From: CAYLSV01 sp964386435
GTDB taxonomy: Bacteria > Planctomycetota > Phycisphaerae > Tepidisphaerales > Tepidisphaeraceae
Direction of reading: 5' to 3'
DNA: 21,092 nucleotides
Assembly: GCA_964386435.1 (NCBI GenBank)
Contig: CAYLSV010000060.1
Location: forward strand, 1 to 21,092
A program made the position numbers and the translations under genes. The notes under the pieces are model-generated. The model searched no databases. It saw nothing but the letters and a program-made list of their open reading frames with translations, and was not told the DNA's origin. This document shows positions 6,955 to 13,981 of the stretch, in pieces; positions within the stretch are counted from its first letter, which is position 1; each line of letters begins with the position of its first letter.

Positions 6955-7281
6955 ATGACGCCAGGAGCCGCCGCCTTGCCAGTCATTCACCCCGAGACCG
7001 ACCCCCGCGCACCCGCCGACCGTAGCCGCGTGCTGAAGCTGCGGGTGCCCGTCACCGTCCAGCTCGGCAAGCGAAAGCTCAGCGTCGGCGAAGTCCTCCG
7101 CCTCGCCGTCGGCTCGATCATCGAAATCGACAAGGGCCACGAAAAGCCGCTTGATTTGCTCGTCAACCGCCACACCATCGGCCGCGGCGAAACAGTCAAA
7201 GTCGGCGAAAACTTCGGCCTGCGAATCACCTCGATCACCACACCCCATGAGCGAGTCCAGGCGCTGCAAGACGCCGCATGA
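6955..7281 (+). CDS. Free-standing SpoA-domain protein (FliN/SctQ C-terminal-like)
   Basis: This 108-residue protein is almost entirely one SpoA domain (about 28-92). LRVPVTVQLGKRKLSVGEVL, then LAVGSIIEIDK, PLDLLVN and IGRGETVKVGENFGLRIT follow the FliN consensus, where the domain dimerises in the flagellar C-ring or the type III secretion cytoplasmic ring. The N-terminal 27 residues are Pro-rich and likely disordered. ATG 6955 is chosen because the frame upstream is repeat DNA. No other flagellar or secretion gene is visible here, which is odd; it follows fabF by 80 nt across a heptamer repeat. It could be FliN itself or a stray regulatory SpoA protein. The family call is firm, the cellular role is not. 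Confidence 0.8.
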   Translation: MTPGAAALPVIHPETDPRAPADRSRVLKLRVPVTVQLGKRKLSVGEVLRLAVGSIIEIDKGHEKPLDLLVNRHTIGRGETVKVGENFGLRITSITTPHERVQALQDAA

Positions 7282-7318
7282 CCAAGATCACCGCTCAAAG
7301 AACTGGCAAATCGTCCGG

Positions 7319-8791
7319 TCACTGAAATTCAGCCTGAACTTTCACATGCCGCTCATGAACCGCGTGCATTGCTGAACCCGCCTCCGCCTCGTAGAGGCGG
7401 GGCTGCTCGACCCATCCAGAGTTCGCCCGCTTCCATGAAGCCGCGCCTCCACGAGGCGGATCCAGCGATGCCGAGGCTCCCTTTGAAGCGTTGCAGGCTG
7501 TCGGCTCATAGAACGCATGTGATCGCCCGTTACTCGGGAGGGATTTCAGACGGTTGGGCAGGAATGGCAGGTAGTTCGGCACAAGGGCGGCTGACGATGG
7601 CGGCGGGCGGTTGTGGTCCAGCTCGTACAGGCGGCTCGCCAACAACACGGCCGCCTGTTCGCGGCGGGAGCGGTGGGCAAAGTGTCCCTCACCAGCACCC
7701 AGCCATGGGAACGACAAGAGTGACACCAGCGACTGCGGGTCTCGGTCGATGGCAGCGGCCACCCGCCGGTCGGCCTCTTCGAACGTTGCTCGCGGCAGCT
7801 CGTGGGCGGCCGCGGCGTCGAGCAGCGGCGTAGCGATCTCGAGTAAGGTCACACCCTCTGCCGCCGCCGTGACGCGGGCGGCCCAGGCGTCGAGGAAGTT
7901 GCCGTTGCCCTCCAGGTTGAGCACCTTCAGGCCGTCGTCGAAGAAGTCGCCGGTGATTTGGCCGCCGCTAAGAACGAAGTCGACCGCGCTTTGCTGCCCG
8001 GCCACTTCGCCGACAACCGCCAGTCGCCACGCCGCCCAATCGGCATCCCGGTCGAGCAGCAGCGCAACCAGCGCTTCCGCCTGCTCCCTCGGCAACTCAC
8101 CCGCACCGTCACCGACGATGAGGTGCGGCGTGATCTCGTTTAGGCACCCGACCGCGTACCCCTCGATTGCCACCGCCACGAGCCGGCCGAGCAAGAACGG
8201 GTGGCTCGCGCCCATCGCGTCGGCGAGGCCGATCATGCGCTCGATGTCGTCGTGCCGATTCTCGTGGGCGGCCAGCCGCGCCCGCCAGCCGAGCCACTGC
8301 GAGAGCGCACGGGCCTCGCCCAGCTCCGGCAGGATCACGTTCATCAGCAGCCCGTCCTCCGGCTCGGCGAGGTTCAGGCCGAAATCGGCCCGCACCCGCT
8401 TGACCTCCGGCCGCAGCTTCGTGAGCACGTTGTCGAGCGGCTTGAAAACCGCAGCGTGCCGCTTGACCATGACGGCGACCTCGGCCCACGTGGCGTCGTC
8501 CGCCGCTTGGCCGATCTGGGGCCGTTCATCAATCGCGAGGTTGTCGAGCCGGACCCAAATCGGCTCCTCGCCGACGGCCGGCAATGCCTTAAACGCGGCG
8601 GAAAACTCCACGTACGGGTTCGCCGCGTCCGGCACGTCGCCGACGAGGTTCGCCAATCCTGCGGCCGTCATCGGCTCGCCCCGTGCCCGCAGGACGGCCC
8701 GCTCCCGTTCGAGCGCTTCCCGCGACGCCCCCATCTGCACGTCCAGCGGCGGGGCGGTCAGTAGGCACAGCGACAGCAAGATCGTCCACAT
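7319..8791 (-). CDS. Putative secreted hypothetical protein, C-terminus altered by a repeat
   Basis: This 490-residue frame starts with a short hydrophobic segment (MWTILLSLCLLTAPPL) that may be a signal peptide. The body is Ala/Leu-rich and probably helical. No enzymatic motif is recognised. Near 389-408 it carries YELDHNRPPPSSAALVPNYL. This resembles the Y-x-L-D-H-G-R-x-P-x-S-x-x-x-L-V-P-x-Y-L segment I associate with many uncharacterised planctomycete proteins, where it is usually followed by a tDPF.GkpL continuation. That continuation is absent here: residues 441-476 are encoded by REP-like element A and the last 14 by its flank. The real gene may therefore end early, or its tail has been replaced. 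It lies 48 nt after the fusion gene on the same strand. Confidence 0.7.
   Translation of the reverse strand: MWTILLSLCLLTAPPLDVQMGASREALERERAVLRARGEPMTAAGLANLVGDVPDAANPYVEFSAAFKALPAVGEEPIWVRLDNLAIDERPQIGQAADDATWAEVAVMVKRHAAVFKPLDNVLTKLRPEVKRVRADFGLNLAEPEDGLLMNVILPELGEARALSQWLGWRARLAAHENRHDDIERMIGLADAMGASHPFLLGRLVAVAIEGYAVGCLNEITPHLIVGDGAGELPREQAEALVALLLDRDADWAAWRLAVVGEVAGQQSAVDFVLSGGQITGDFFDDGLKVLNLEGNGNFLDAWAARVTAAAEGVTLLEIATPLLDAAAAHELPRATFEEADRRVAAAIDRDPQSLVSLLSFPWLGAGEGHFAHRSRREQAAVLLASRLYELDHNRPPPSSAALVPNYLPFLPNRLKSLPSNGRSHAFYEPTACNASKGASASLDPPRGGAASWKRANSGWVEQPRLYEAEAGSAMHAVHERHVKVQAEFQ
7360..7471. repeat. REP-like palindromic element, copy A
   Basis: The outer arms are CCGCGTGCATTGCTGAACCC on the left and the near-complement GGATCCAGCGATGC on the right. 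Each arm holds its own hairpin: CCGCCTC-GTA-GAGGCGG at 7384-7400 and CGCCTC-CAC-GAGGCG at 7444-7458. Read on the minus strand, the centre contains GAAGCGGGCGA, matching GAAGCGGGAG in the loop of copy B (16009-16018). The left flank CCGCGTGC is shared with copy C (17536). It is inside the 3' end of the minus-strand hypothetical gene. Confidence 0.75.
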
Positions 8792-8839
8792 GCGGCCGCC
8801 ATCATGTCAGGCAGGTCAGCCGCCGGCAACCGATGGGCA

Positions 8840-10876
8840 TCAAACCGCCACAGGTTCGGACACGGGCAAATGCTGCCGTTGCCAATCGAGCAAACGGCGC
8901 AGGCCTTGGGCGGGGCGCACTTTGGGGTGCCAGCCGGTGGCGGTGGTGAAGGCGCGGTGGTCGCTGACGTACCAGCGTTGGTCGCCGGGTCGCCAGTCGC
9001 CGAAGGTGCGGGCGATGTCGTCGCCGAGCGCGGTTTCGAGGTGGCCGAGGACCTGGAGGAGGCTGACGGCCTGCTTCGGGCCGCCGCCGATGTTGAAGGC
9101 TCGGCCGCTGAGGGCGGGCATGTGCTGGTGGGCGGCGAGCAGGGCGTCGACGAGGTCGTCGACGAACAGCACGTCGCGGACCTGGCAGCCGTCGCCGAAC
9201 AGGTTCACCGTGTCGCCCGACAAGCCGGCTCGGGCGAAGTGGGCGACCCAGCCTTGGTCCTCGGTGCCGCACTGGTGCGGGCCGTAGATGCAGCTCATGC
9301 GGAACACGATTGCCGGCACGTTCATGCAGCGGGCGTAGTCGATGACGTACTGGTCGGCCGCCCCCTTGCTGCAGCCGTAGGGGCTGTGGAAGTCGAGGTT
9401 GCGGTTCTCCCCGACGCCGAAGCGGGCGAGGGCGGCGTCGGCTGGCGCGTACTGCTCGTCGCCCAGTTCCAGCGGCACGTCGTCCATGCCGCCGTAGACC
9501 TTGTTGGTCGAGGTGAACACCAGCGGCACCCCGCCCGCCGCCCGGCTGGCTTGCAGCACGTTGAACGTGCCGCGGCAGTTGACGTCGTAATCATGTTCCG
9601 GGTCGTCCAGACTCGTCGTCACGGCGACCTGGGCGGCGAAGTGGAACGCCCGCTTGGCCCGTTTCATCGCCCGCTTCAGGCCGAACTCGTCGAGCACGTC
9701 GCCGCAGACGAACTCGACCTGATCGCCGTGCGTGTCCTGCAGCCAAGCGAGATTGTCCTCCACCCCCGGCCGGCTGAGGTTGTCGTACACCAGCACCCGC
9801 CGCCCCTCGCTCGCCAACCGGGCGGCCGTGTTGACGCCGACGAAGCCGGCGCCGCCGATGACGAGGTCGACTTTCTCGTCCGTCGCCGGGGCACGAGCCT
9901 TGGTCCGGCGGTTCCACTCGGGCAGCGCGCCCACGCCCTTGTCCCGCCAGAGCCGACCGAGGAGCTTGTCACGGTTGCTGGCGGTTTTGAGGCCGAAGTG
10001 GTACTCGCGCTCGTCGCTGTGGAAGCCGTCGACCGTCGGGCGGTCGGGCGACAAATCCTGCAAACAGTACCAGTAGACGCGTTCGACCGGGGCGGCGGCG
10101 GCGTCGATGAAGTGGGCGAGCTGCGGCTGCTCGTCGTGCCGCCAGGTGGAGTAACCGGTCTCCGTGATCCAGATTTCGGCGTCTGAGCCGCACCAGTCGA
10201 GGCGTTCGCGGAGCTTGTGGACCCGCTTGGCCCAGCCCTCCCAGTAGAACTCGAAGCTGTGCGGGAAGCCGTGCACGCCCACGGCGTCGAACGGCTCGAG
10301 GTGGCCGTGGTCGTGCATCAGCGACAAAAAGTTCGGGTCGGCGTTGGCGAGGCCGCCCAGCAGCATCTTGTGGCCGTGGAGCTTTTTGCCCCACCACGCC
10401 GCCGTGCCGACCATCTCGGCGAACTTGGCGTAAGCGGTGTCGTTGGCCGGGTTCCATTCGCGGTGGTTGTCCGGCTCGTTCCACAGCTCGGCCCACTCGT
10501 AGTGCCGGCCGAGAAGCTCGCCGAAGTAGCAGACGAAGTCGCTGTAATCGTTCAGGTTCCGCGGGGCGGCGTTGGTGCCGGCGAACTCGCCAAGGCTCGG
10601 CGGAGTGTAGCTGAAGCACGGCAACACATCGAGCTTCGCCGCCAGCATCGGCAGCAGCCACTCGTACCACGTCCGCCCCTCGGGCCGCAAAAAGTCGGCC
10701 CAGCTCACGCCCGTCCGCAGCCGCTCGACACCAAGCGCCAGCAAATCCTCCACGCAACGCTCGGCCCGCTCGTGATCACCGAAGTGGAACCATTCAAGAA
10801 TGCCGACATCGGCTTGGCGTGGAGCGGGTTGGGGCAGGTTGCTGTGGTGGCTCGTCATTTCGTACTTCCGAATCAT
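8840..10876 (-). CDS. Fusion of GH-A-like glycoside hydrolase domain and CDP-paratose 2-epimerase-like SDR
   Basis: This is a 678-residue two-domain protein. Residues about 20-325 look like a clan GH-A TIM barrel, with E134 in LWNEPDN as likely acid/base and E239 in WITETGYST as likely nucleophile. Residues about 336-668 are an extended SDR: GGAGFVG (341-347), STNKVYG (456-462), Y500 and K504 (YGCSK), and SCIYGPHQCGTEDQGWVAHF (528-547). This last segment is characteristic of CDP-paratose/tyvelose 2-epimerases. There is no signal peptide, so it is probably cytosolic. ATG 10876 is supported by GAGGAG 6 nt upstream. It follows another SDR gene by 10 nt in an apparent operon, pointing to nucleotide-sugar supply for polysaccharide. 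Substrates of both domains are unknown, and the hydrolase domain may have a binding rather than hydrolytic role. Confidence 0.85.
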   Translation of the reverse strand: MIRKYEMTSHHSNLPQPAPRQADVGILEWFHFGDHERAERCVEDLLALGVERLRTGVSWADFLRPEGRTWYEWLLPMLAAKLDVLPCFSYTPPSLGEFAGTNAAPRNLNDYSDFVCYFGELLGRHYEWAELWNEPDNHREWNPANDTAYAKFAEMVGTAAWWGKKLHGHKMLLGGLANADPNFLSLMHDHGHLEPFDAVGVHGFPHSFEFYWEGWAKRVHKLRERLDWCGSDAEIWITETGYSTWRHDEQPQLAHFIDAAAAPVERVYWYCLQDLSPDRPTVDGFHSDEREYHFGLKTASNRDKLLGRLWRDKGVGALPEWNRRTKARAPATDEKVDLVIGGAGFVGVNTAARLASEGRRVLVYDNLSRPGVEDNLAWLQDTHGDQVEFVCGDVLDEFGLKRAMKRAKRAFHFAAQVAVTTSLDDPEHDYDVNCRGTFNVLQASRAAGGVPLVFTSTNKVYGGMDDVPLELGDEQYAPADAALARFGVGENRNLDFHSPYGCSKGAADQYVIDYARCMNVPAIVFRMSCIYGPHQCGTEDQGWVAHFARAGLSGDTVNLFGDGCQVRDVLFVDDLVDALLAAHQHMPALSGRAFNIGGGPKQAVSLLQVLGHLETALGDDIARTFGDWRPGDQRWYVSDHRAFTTATGWHPKVRPAQGLRRLLDWQRQHLPVSEPVAV

Positions 10877-10882
10877 CGACGG

Positions 10883-10888
10883 CTCCTC
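10883..10888 (-). promoter_or_regulatory. Shine-Dalgarno GAGGAG deciding the start of the fusion gene
   Basis: On the minus strand GAGGAG lies 6 nt before ATG 10876 and overlaps the TGA stop (10887-10889) of the upstream epimerase. This favours ATG 10876 over the in-frame ATG at 10858 and suggests translational coupling. It is one of the few strong Shine-Dalgarno sequences in this window. Confidence 0.7.
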
Positions 10889-12047
10889 AAACAGTCAACC
10901 CACGCTTGGCGAGCTCCGCGCCCGCGGCCTCGCATTTATCGTCGGCGTCCTGCGTGCCCAGCCACTCGGCCAGCTCACAGAGGCCGTCCTCCCACGCCAC
11001 GCCCGGCTCGTACCCCAGCACCTCGCGGGCGGCCGTGATGTCGGCGAAGCAGTGGCGGATGTCGCCCACGCGGTACTTGCCGGTCACGCGCGGGGCGATG
11101 TCCTTGCCCATCACCTCCGCCAAGCTCGCGGCGACGTCCAGCACCGTCCGGCTCACGCCGCTGCCGAGGTTGAACACCCGGCCGTCGGCGGCGTCGGTCT
11201 CCAGCGCCAACCGGCAGCCGACGGCGAGGTCGTGGACGCTGACGAAGTCGCGCATCTGCTCGCCGTCCTCATACACCAGCGGCTCGGCGTCGTTCATCAA
11301 CCGGCTGGCGAAGATCGCGAGCACGCCGGTGTACGGGTTCGACAGCGCCTGCCGGGTGCCGTAGACGTTGAAGAACCGCAGCGCCGTCGTCGGCATGCCG
11401 TAGGCCCGGCCGGTGATCAGGCACATCTTCTCCTGATCGTACTTGCCCAGGGCGTAGATGCTGGCGAGGTCCGGCTGCTTCGTCTCCGGCGTCGCCAGCG
11501 GCTTGAGCGGGCGGCCCTGACGATCCAGCGGCTCCCACTCGTGGGCCTTGAGCTGCTCGGCCGTCCGGGCGGTGCCGGCGAGGGTGCGGCCGTCGGCATC
11601 TTCATACAGGCCTTCGCCGTAGAGGCTCATGCTGCTGGCGACCACGAGCTTCTCCACCGGCCGCTCGATGAGCGCTTCGAGCAGCACGGCGGTGGCCATG
11701 TTGTTCGTCGCCGTGTAGTGGGCGATTTCGTACATGCTCTGCCCGACGCCGACCGCGGCGGCAAAGTGATAGACGGCGTCGACGCCATCGAGGGCCAGCC
11801 GCACGTCGTCGGGGTTGCGGCAGTCGCCGACGACAAGGTCGACGCGTTTGTCGAGGTAGTCGGGCCGGCGGGCGTTCTCGCCGTGGACCTGCGGGGACAG
11901 GTTGTCGAGCGCCCGGACGCGGTAGCCGTTGGCGAGCAGTTCGTCGGCGAGGTGGGAGCCGATGAAGCCGGCGCCGCCGGTGATGAGCACGAGCTGGCCG
12001 GTCGGGTCGATCTCGGGCCGGCGGTTGGGCCAGTTGTTGCTGGTCAT
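10887..12047 (-). CDS. NAD-dependent nucleotide-sugar epimerase/dehydratase (extended SDR)
   Basis: This 386-residue extended SDR acts on a nucleotide-activated sugar in the cytosol. It has the NAD-binding GGAGFIG (24-30), HFAAAVGVGQSM, SSMSLYG (138-144), the catalytic Y198 and K202 (YALGK), and RFFNVYGTRQALSNPYTG. The insert between SSMSLYG and YALGK is about 50 residues, longer than in GalE. It resembles UDP-glucose 4-epimerase/dTDP-glucose dehydratase-type proteins, but the substrate cannot be assigned. ATG 12047 is preceded by GAGGAAG (12059-12065) about 11 nt upstream; the frame extends to 12236 but adds only Arg/Pro-rich sequence. It heads a minus-strand trio with the hydrolase-epimerase fusion and the secreted hypothetical protein. 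Confidence 0.88.
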   Translation of the reverse strand: MTSNNWPNRRPEIDPTGQLVLITGGAGFIGSHLADELLANGYRVRALDNLSPQVHGENARRPDYLDKRVDLVVGDCRNPDDVRLALDGVDAVYHFAAAVGVGQSMYEIAHYTATNNMATAVLLEALIERPVEKLVVASSMSLYGEGLYEDADGRTLAGTARTAEQLKAHEWEPLDRQGRPLKPLATPETKQPDLASIYALGKYDQEKMCLITGRAYGMPTTALRFFNVYGTRQALSNPYTGVLAIFASRLMNDAEPLVYEDGEQMRDFVSVHDLAVGCRLALETDAADGRVFNLGSGVSRTVLDVAASLAEVMGKDIAPRVTGKYRVGDIRHCFADITAAREVLGYEPGVAWEDGLCELAEWLGTQDADDKCEAAGAELAKRGLTV

Positions 12048-12465
12048 GAGGCCAAGGGCTTCCTCGCGGCGGGGCGGCCGCGGATAAGGTCGTGAAAGGA
12101 TTGCGGCCGACCGCGGCGGGGCGCGGACGGACCGGGTGAACGCCCGGCCCGTGGGGCCGCGTCGCGTCCTTGCCACGGGATCCGTGCGGGGCACGAACCG
12201 TGGGGTGCGGCGGCCGGACGGGGAAGAACCTTGCACGAGGGGTGCCAGCCGCCGGATCTTCTACGCCGACATGCCGCCGCGGAGTCGACGTAACTGGCTG
12301 GGAAGCAACAGCTTGTCCATCGGTTGATGCTCCGGAGGAAGAAGCGCACGATCATCGGTGACATTGCGACGCGCTGCGACAACCTGGCAGCACGGCCCGC
12401 AGAAGTCCGTCGTATTCACGTTAACGGATCAAAGGCCGCTGCGGCCCCTGTCCCTACCGTGGCCC
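12048..12465. other. Intergenic region between divergent genes
   Basis: These 418 nt separate the epimerase operon (minus) from the DUF2256-DUF3253 gene (plus). Open frames here are Arg/Pro/Ala-rich, without a conserved domain, and look like GC-rich shadows. A small CACGG-GAT-CCGTG hairpin is present near 12175-12187. No convincing promoter, RNA gene or repeat was recognised, though promoters for both flanking units must lie here. Confidence 0.5.
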
Positions 12466-12834
12466 ATGCCGCCGCCGAAAACCTGTCAGTCGTGTGGCCG
12501 GGCCATCGAGTGGCGGAAGAAGTGGGCCCGGGATTGGGAGCACGTCAAATATTGCTCCGACGCCTGCCGCCGCCGAAAGGTGCGGCCGACCGACGCGCAG
12601 CTGGAAGCGGCGATCCTCGATCTGCTAACCGCCCGCGCCGCCGGAGCCACCATCTGCCCCAGCGAGGCCGCGAAGCGGGTGTGGCCGGACGACTGGCGAG
12701 ACCACATGGAAGACGCCCGCCGCGCCGCCCGCCGCCTGGTGACGATGGGGCGACTCGAGATCACCCAAAGCGGCCGCGTCGTCGACCCCAGCACCGCCCG
12801 CGGCCCAATTCGCCTGCGGCTGGCGGCCCCATAG
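12466..12834 (+). CDS. DUF2256-DUF3253 fusion protein
   Basis: This 122-residue protein joins two small domains. Residues about 5-38 are a DUF2256 zinc-finger-like module with C7, C10, C30 and C34 in the pattern KTCQSCGRAIEWRKKW then VKYCSDACR. Residues about 44-119 match DUF3253, a predicted winged-helix fold (LEAAILDLLTARAAG, TICPSEAAKRVWPDDWRDHM, GRLEITQSGRVVDP, GPIRLRL). Function is unknown; the layout suggests nucleic-acid binding. ATG 12466 begins just before the first cysteine pair, and upstream in-frame residues are unconserved. It stands alone, with 187 nt before the PEP-CTERM gene. Confidence 0.85.
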   Translation: MPPPKTCQSCGRAIEWRKKWARDWEHVKYCSDACRRRKVRPTDAQLEAAILDLLTARAAGATICPSEAAKRVWPDDWRDHMEDARRAARRLVTMGRLEITQSGRVVDPSTARGPIRLRLAAP

Positions 12835-13021
12835 CAGCAGGATTCCGTCGCTGCAATCGTTACAACCGGCCCCATTCTCCATGGGTCTCGCCTTACACAC
12901 CTGATTCTGGCTAATTTCAACGGGATTGTTCCCCCCGCCGGCGGCGGTCGTCACAACAATGGGTGTTCCCACGCTGTCGCTCCAGCGCCTTTGGTTGAAC
13001 ATCTAGAAGGAACATGCACCC

Positions 13022-13864
13022 ATGAAGCAAAGCATCATCGCCGCCGCCGCGGCCCCCGTCCTGTTTTTCGCCTTATCGTCCGCCGCTGTCGCCGCACCGT
13101 CGCTTGACAACACGATCAGCGGGCAGGGCAACGTGATCGCCGGCTTCGACGGCGACAACATCACGAGCGTCGAGGGGTTAGGCAACTCCCCACGCCGCGT
13201 CTCGTCGCCGACGATCGTCTACGACACGCTCACCGGCAACGCGCCCACCACGGCCATCGGCAACGACCCAACGGGTTCGCGCTACGGCGACGTTGTCGGG
13301 CTCGCTGACACAGGCATCCTCGACGAGGTGTCGATCGACATCTGGGCCAACAGCACCAACACCGGGAACATCGATTCGGGTGTGGTGAACCTGAGCTTCT
13401 ACTCGCTGGCCGATTTCACGGCCGGCGACTACGCAACGGGCTTCCTCGGCGGCTTCAACGGCGGCTTCGACCTCTTCGATGAGACTAACCCGCTGGACAC
13501 CGGCTTGCAGCCCGGGTTCTTCACGACCTTGACCTACTCGGGCCTGCAGGATCTGGAGATCGACATCACCGAAACCGAGGTCGTGTTCGTGATGCAGTAC
13601 AACGAGCTGGTGGTCAGCGACGGCACCGAGGCCGGCGCGGGCACCATCTTGCGGGACGCGCTGAACGTGGGCGGCAGCTTCGTCGGCGGAAGTGGTCAGG
13701 ATCTGGTGTACCAGGACTTTGCCCCCGACGGTGGGGCGGACGCCGGGTTCTACACCATTGGCACGCTGGAAGGCTTCGTCACCGCGCGGATCACGCTCGT
13801 GCCGGAGCCGGCCACGCTGGGCTTGCTTGCCGCGGCGGGTTTGGGCCTGATCCGTCGTCGCTGA
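13022..13864 (+). CDS. PEP-CTERM sorting-domain exported protein
   Basis: This 280-residue secreted protein has a signal peptide at 1-25 (MKQSIIAAAAAPVLFFALSSAAVAA, cleavage likely after AVA-A). The mature region is acidic and Gly/Asp/Thr-rich with a predicted beta character. The C-terminus is a PEP-CTERM anchor: VPEPATLGLLAAAGLGLIRRR, with the PEP motif, a hydrophobic helix and terminal arginines. Such proteins are processed by exosortase (EpsH/XrtA-type), not seen in this window, and displayed at the cell surface or in matrix. AGAAGGA at 13005-13011 is 10 nt before ATG 13022. The gene ends in a hairpin terminator at 13896. The passenger domain has no recognised function. Confidence 0.9.
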   Translation: MKQSIIAAAAAPVLFFALSSAAVAAPSLDNTISGQGNVIAGFDGDNITSVEGLGNSPRRVSSPTIVYDTLTGNAPTTAIGNDPTGSRYGDVVGLADTGILDEVSIDIWANSTNTGNIDSGVVNLSFYSLADFTAGDYATGFLGGFNGGFDLFDETNPLDTGLQPGFFTTLTYSGLQDLEIDITETEVVFVMQYNELVVSDGTEAGAGTILRDALNVGGSFVGGSGQDLVYQDFAPDGGADAGFYTIGTLEGFVTARITLVPEPATLGLLAAAGLGLIRRR

Positions 13865-13895
13865 AGCAACTCCCTGACTCGGCACTTGCCCGAAG

Positions 13896-13926
13896 CGCCC
13901 CGGCCTCGCGGTCGGGGCGTTTCGTT
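13896..13926 (+). terminator. Rho-independent terminator after the PEP-CTERM gene
   Basis: The stem CGCCCCGGCC / GGTCGGGGCG (10 bp with one G-U) has a TCGC loop and a TTTCGTT tail. It is 31 nt after the PEP-CTERM stop and before the glycogen synthase start, so the two genes are likely transcribed separately. Confidence 0.7.
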
Positions 13927-13981
13927 GCGCAGGGTGATTCGGCGGTGTCGGGCGGCCGCGGAGGGGTTATGCTCCCCGGCG

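Noticed and set aside
8804..10186. Plus-strand open frame antisense to the hydrolase-epimerase fusion
   Set aside because: It is a repetitive Val/Ala/Glu/Arg shadow; the minus strand carries recognisable catalytic motifs and a Shine-Dalgarno.
12044..12382. 112-codon minus-strand frame upstream of the epimerase
   Set aside because: It is Arg/Pro-rich, with no domain and no Shine-Dalgarno, and it overlaps the epimerase start.
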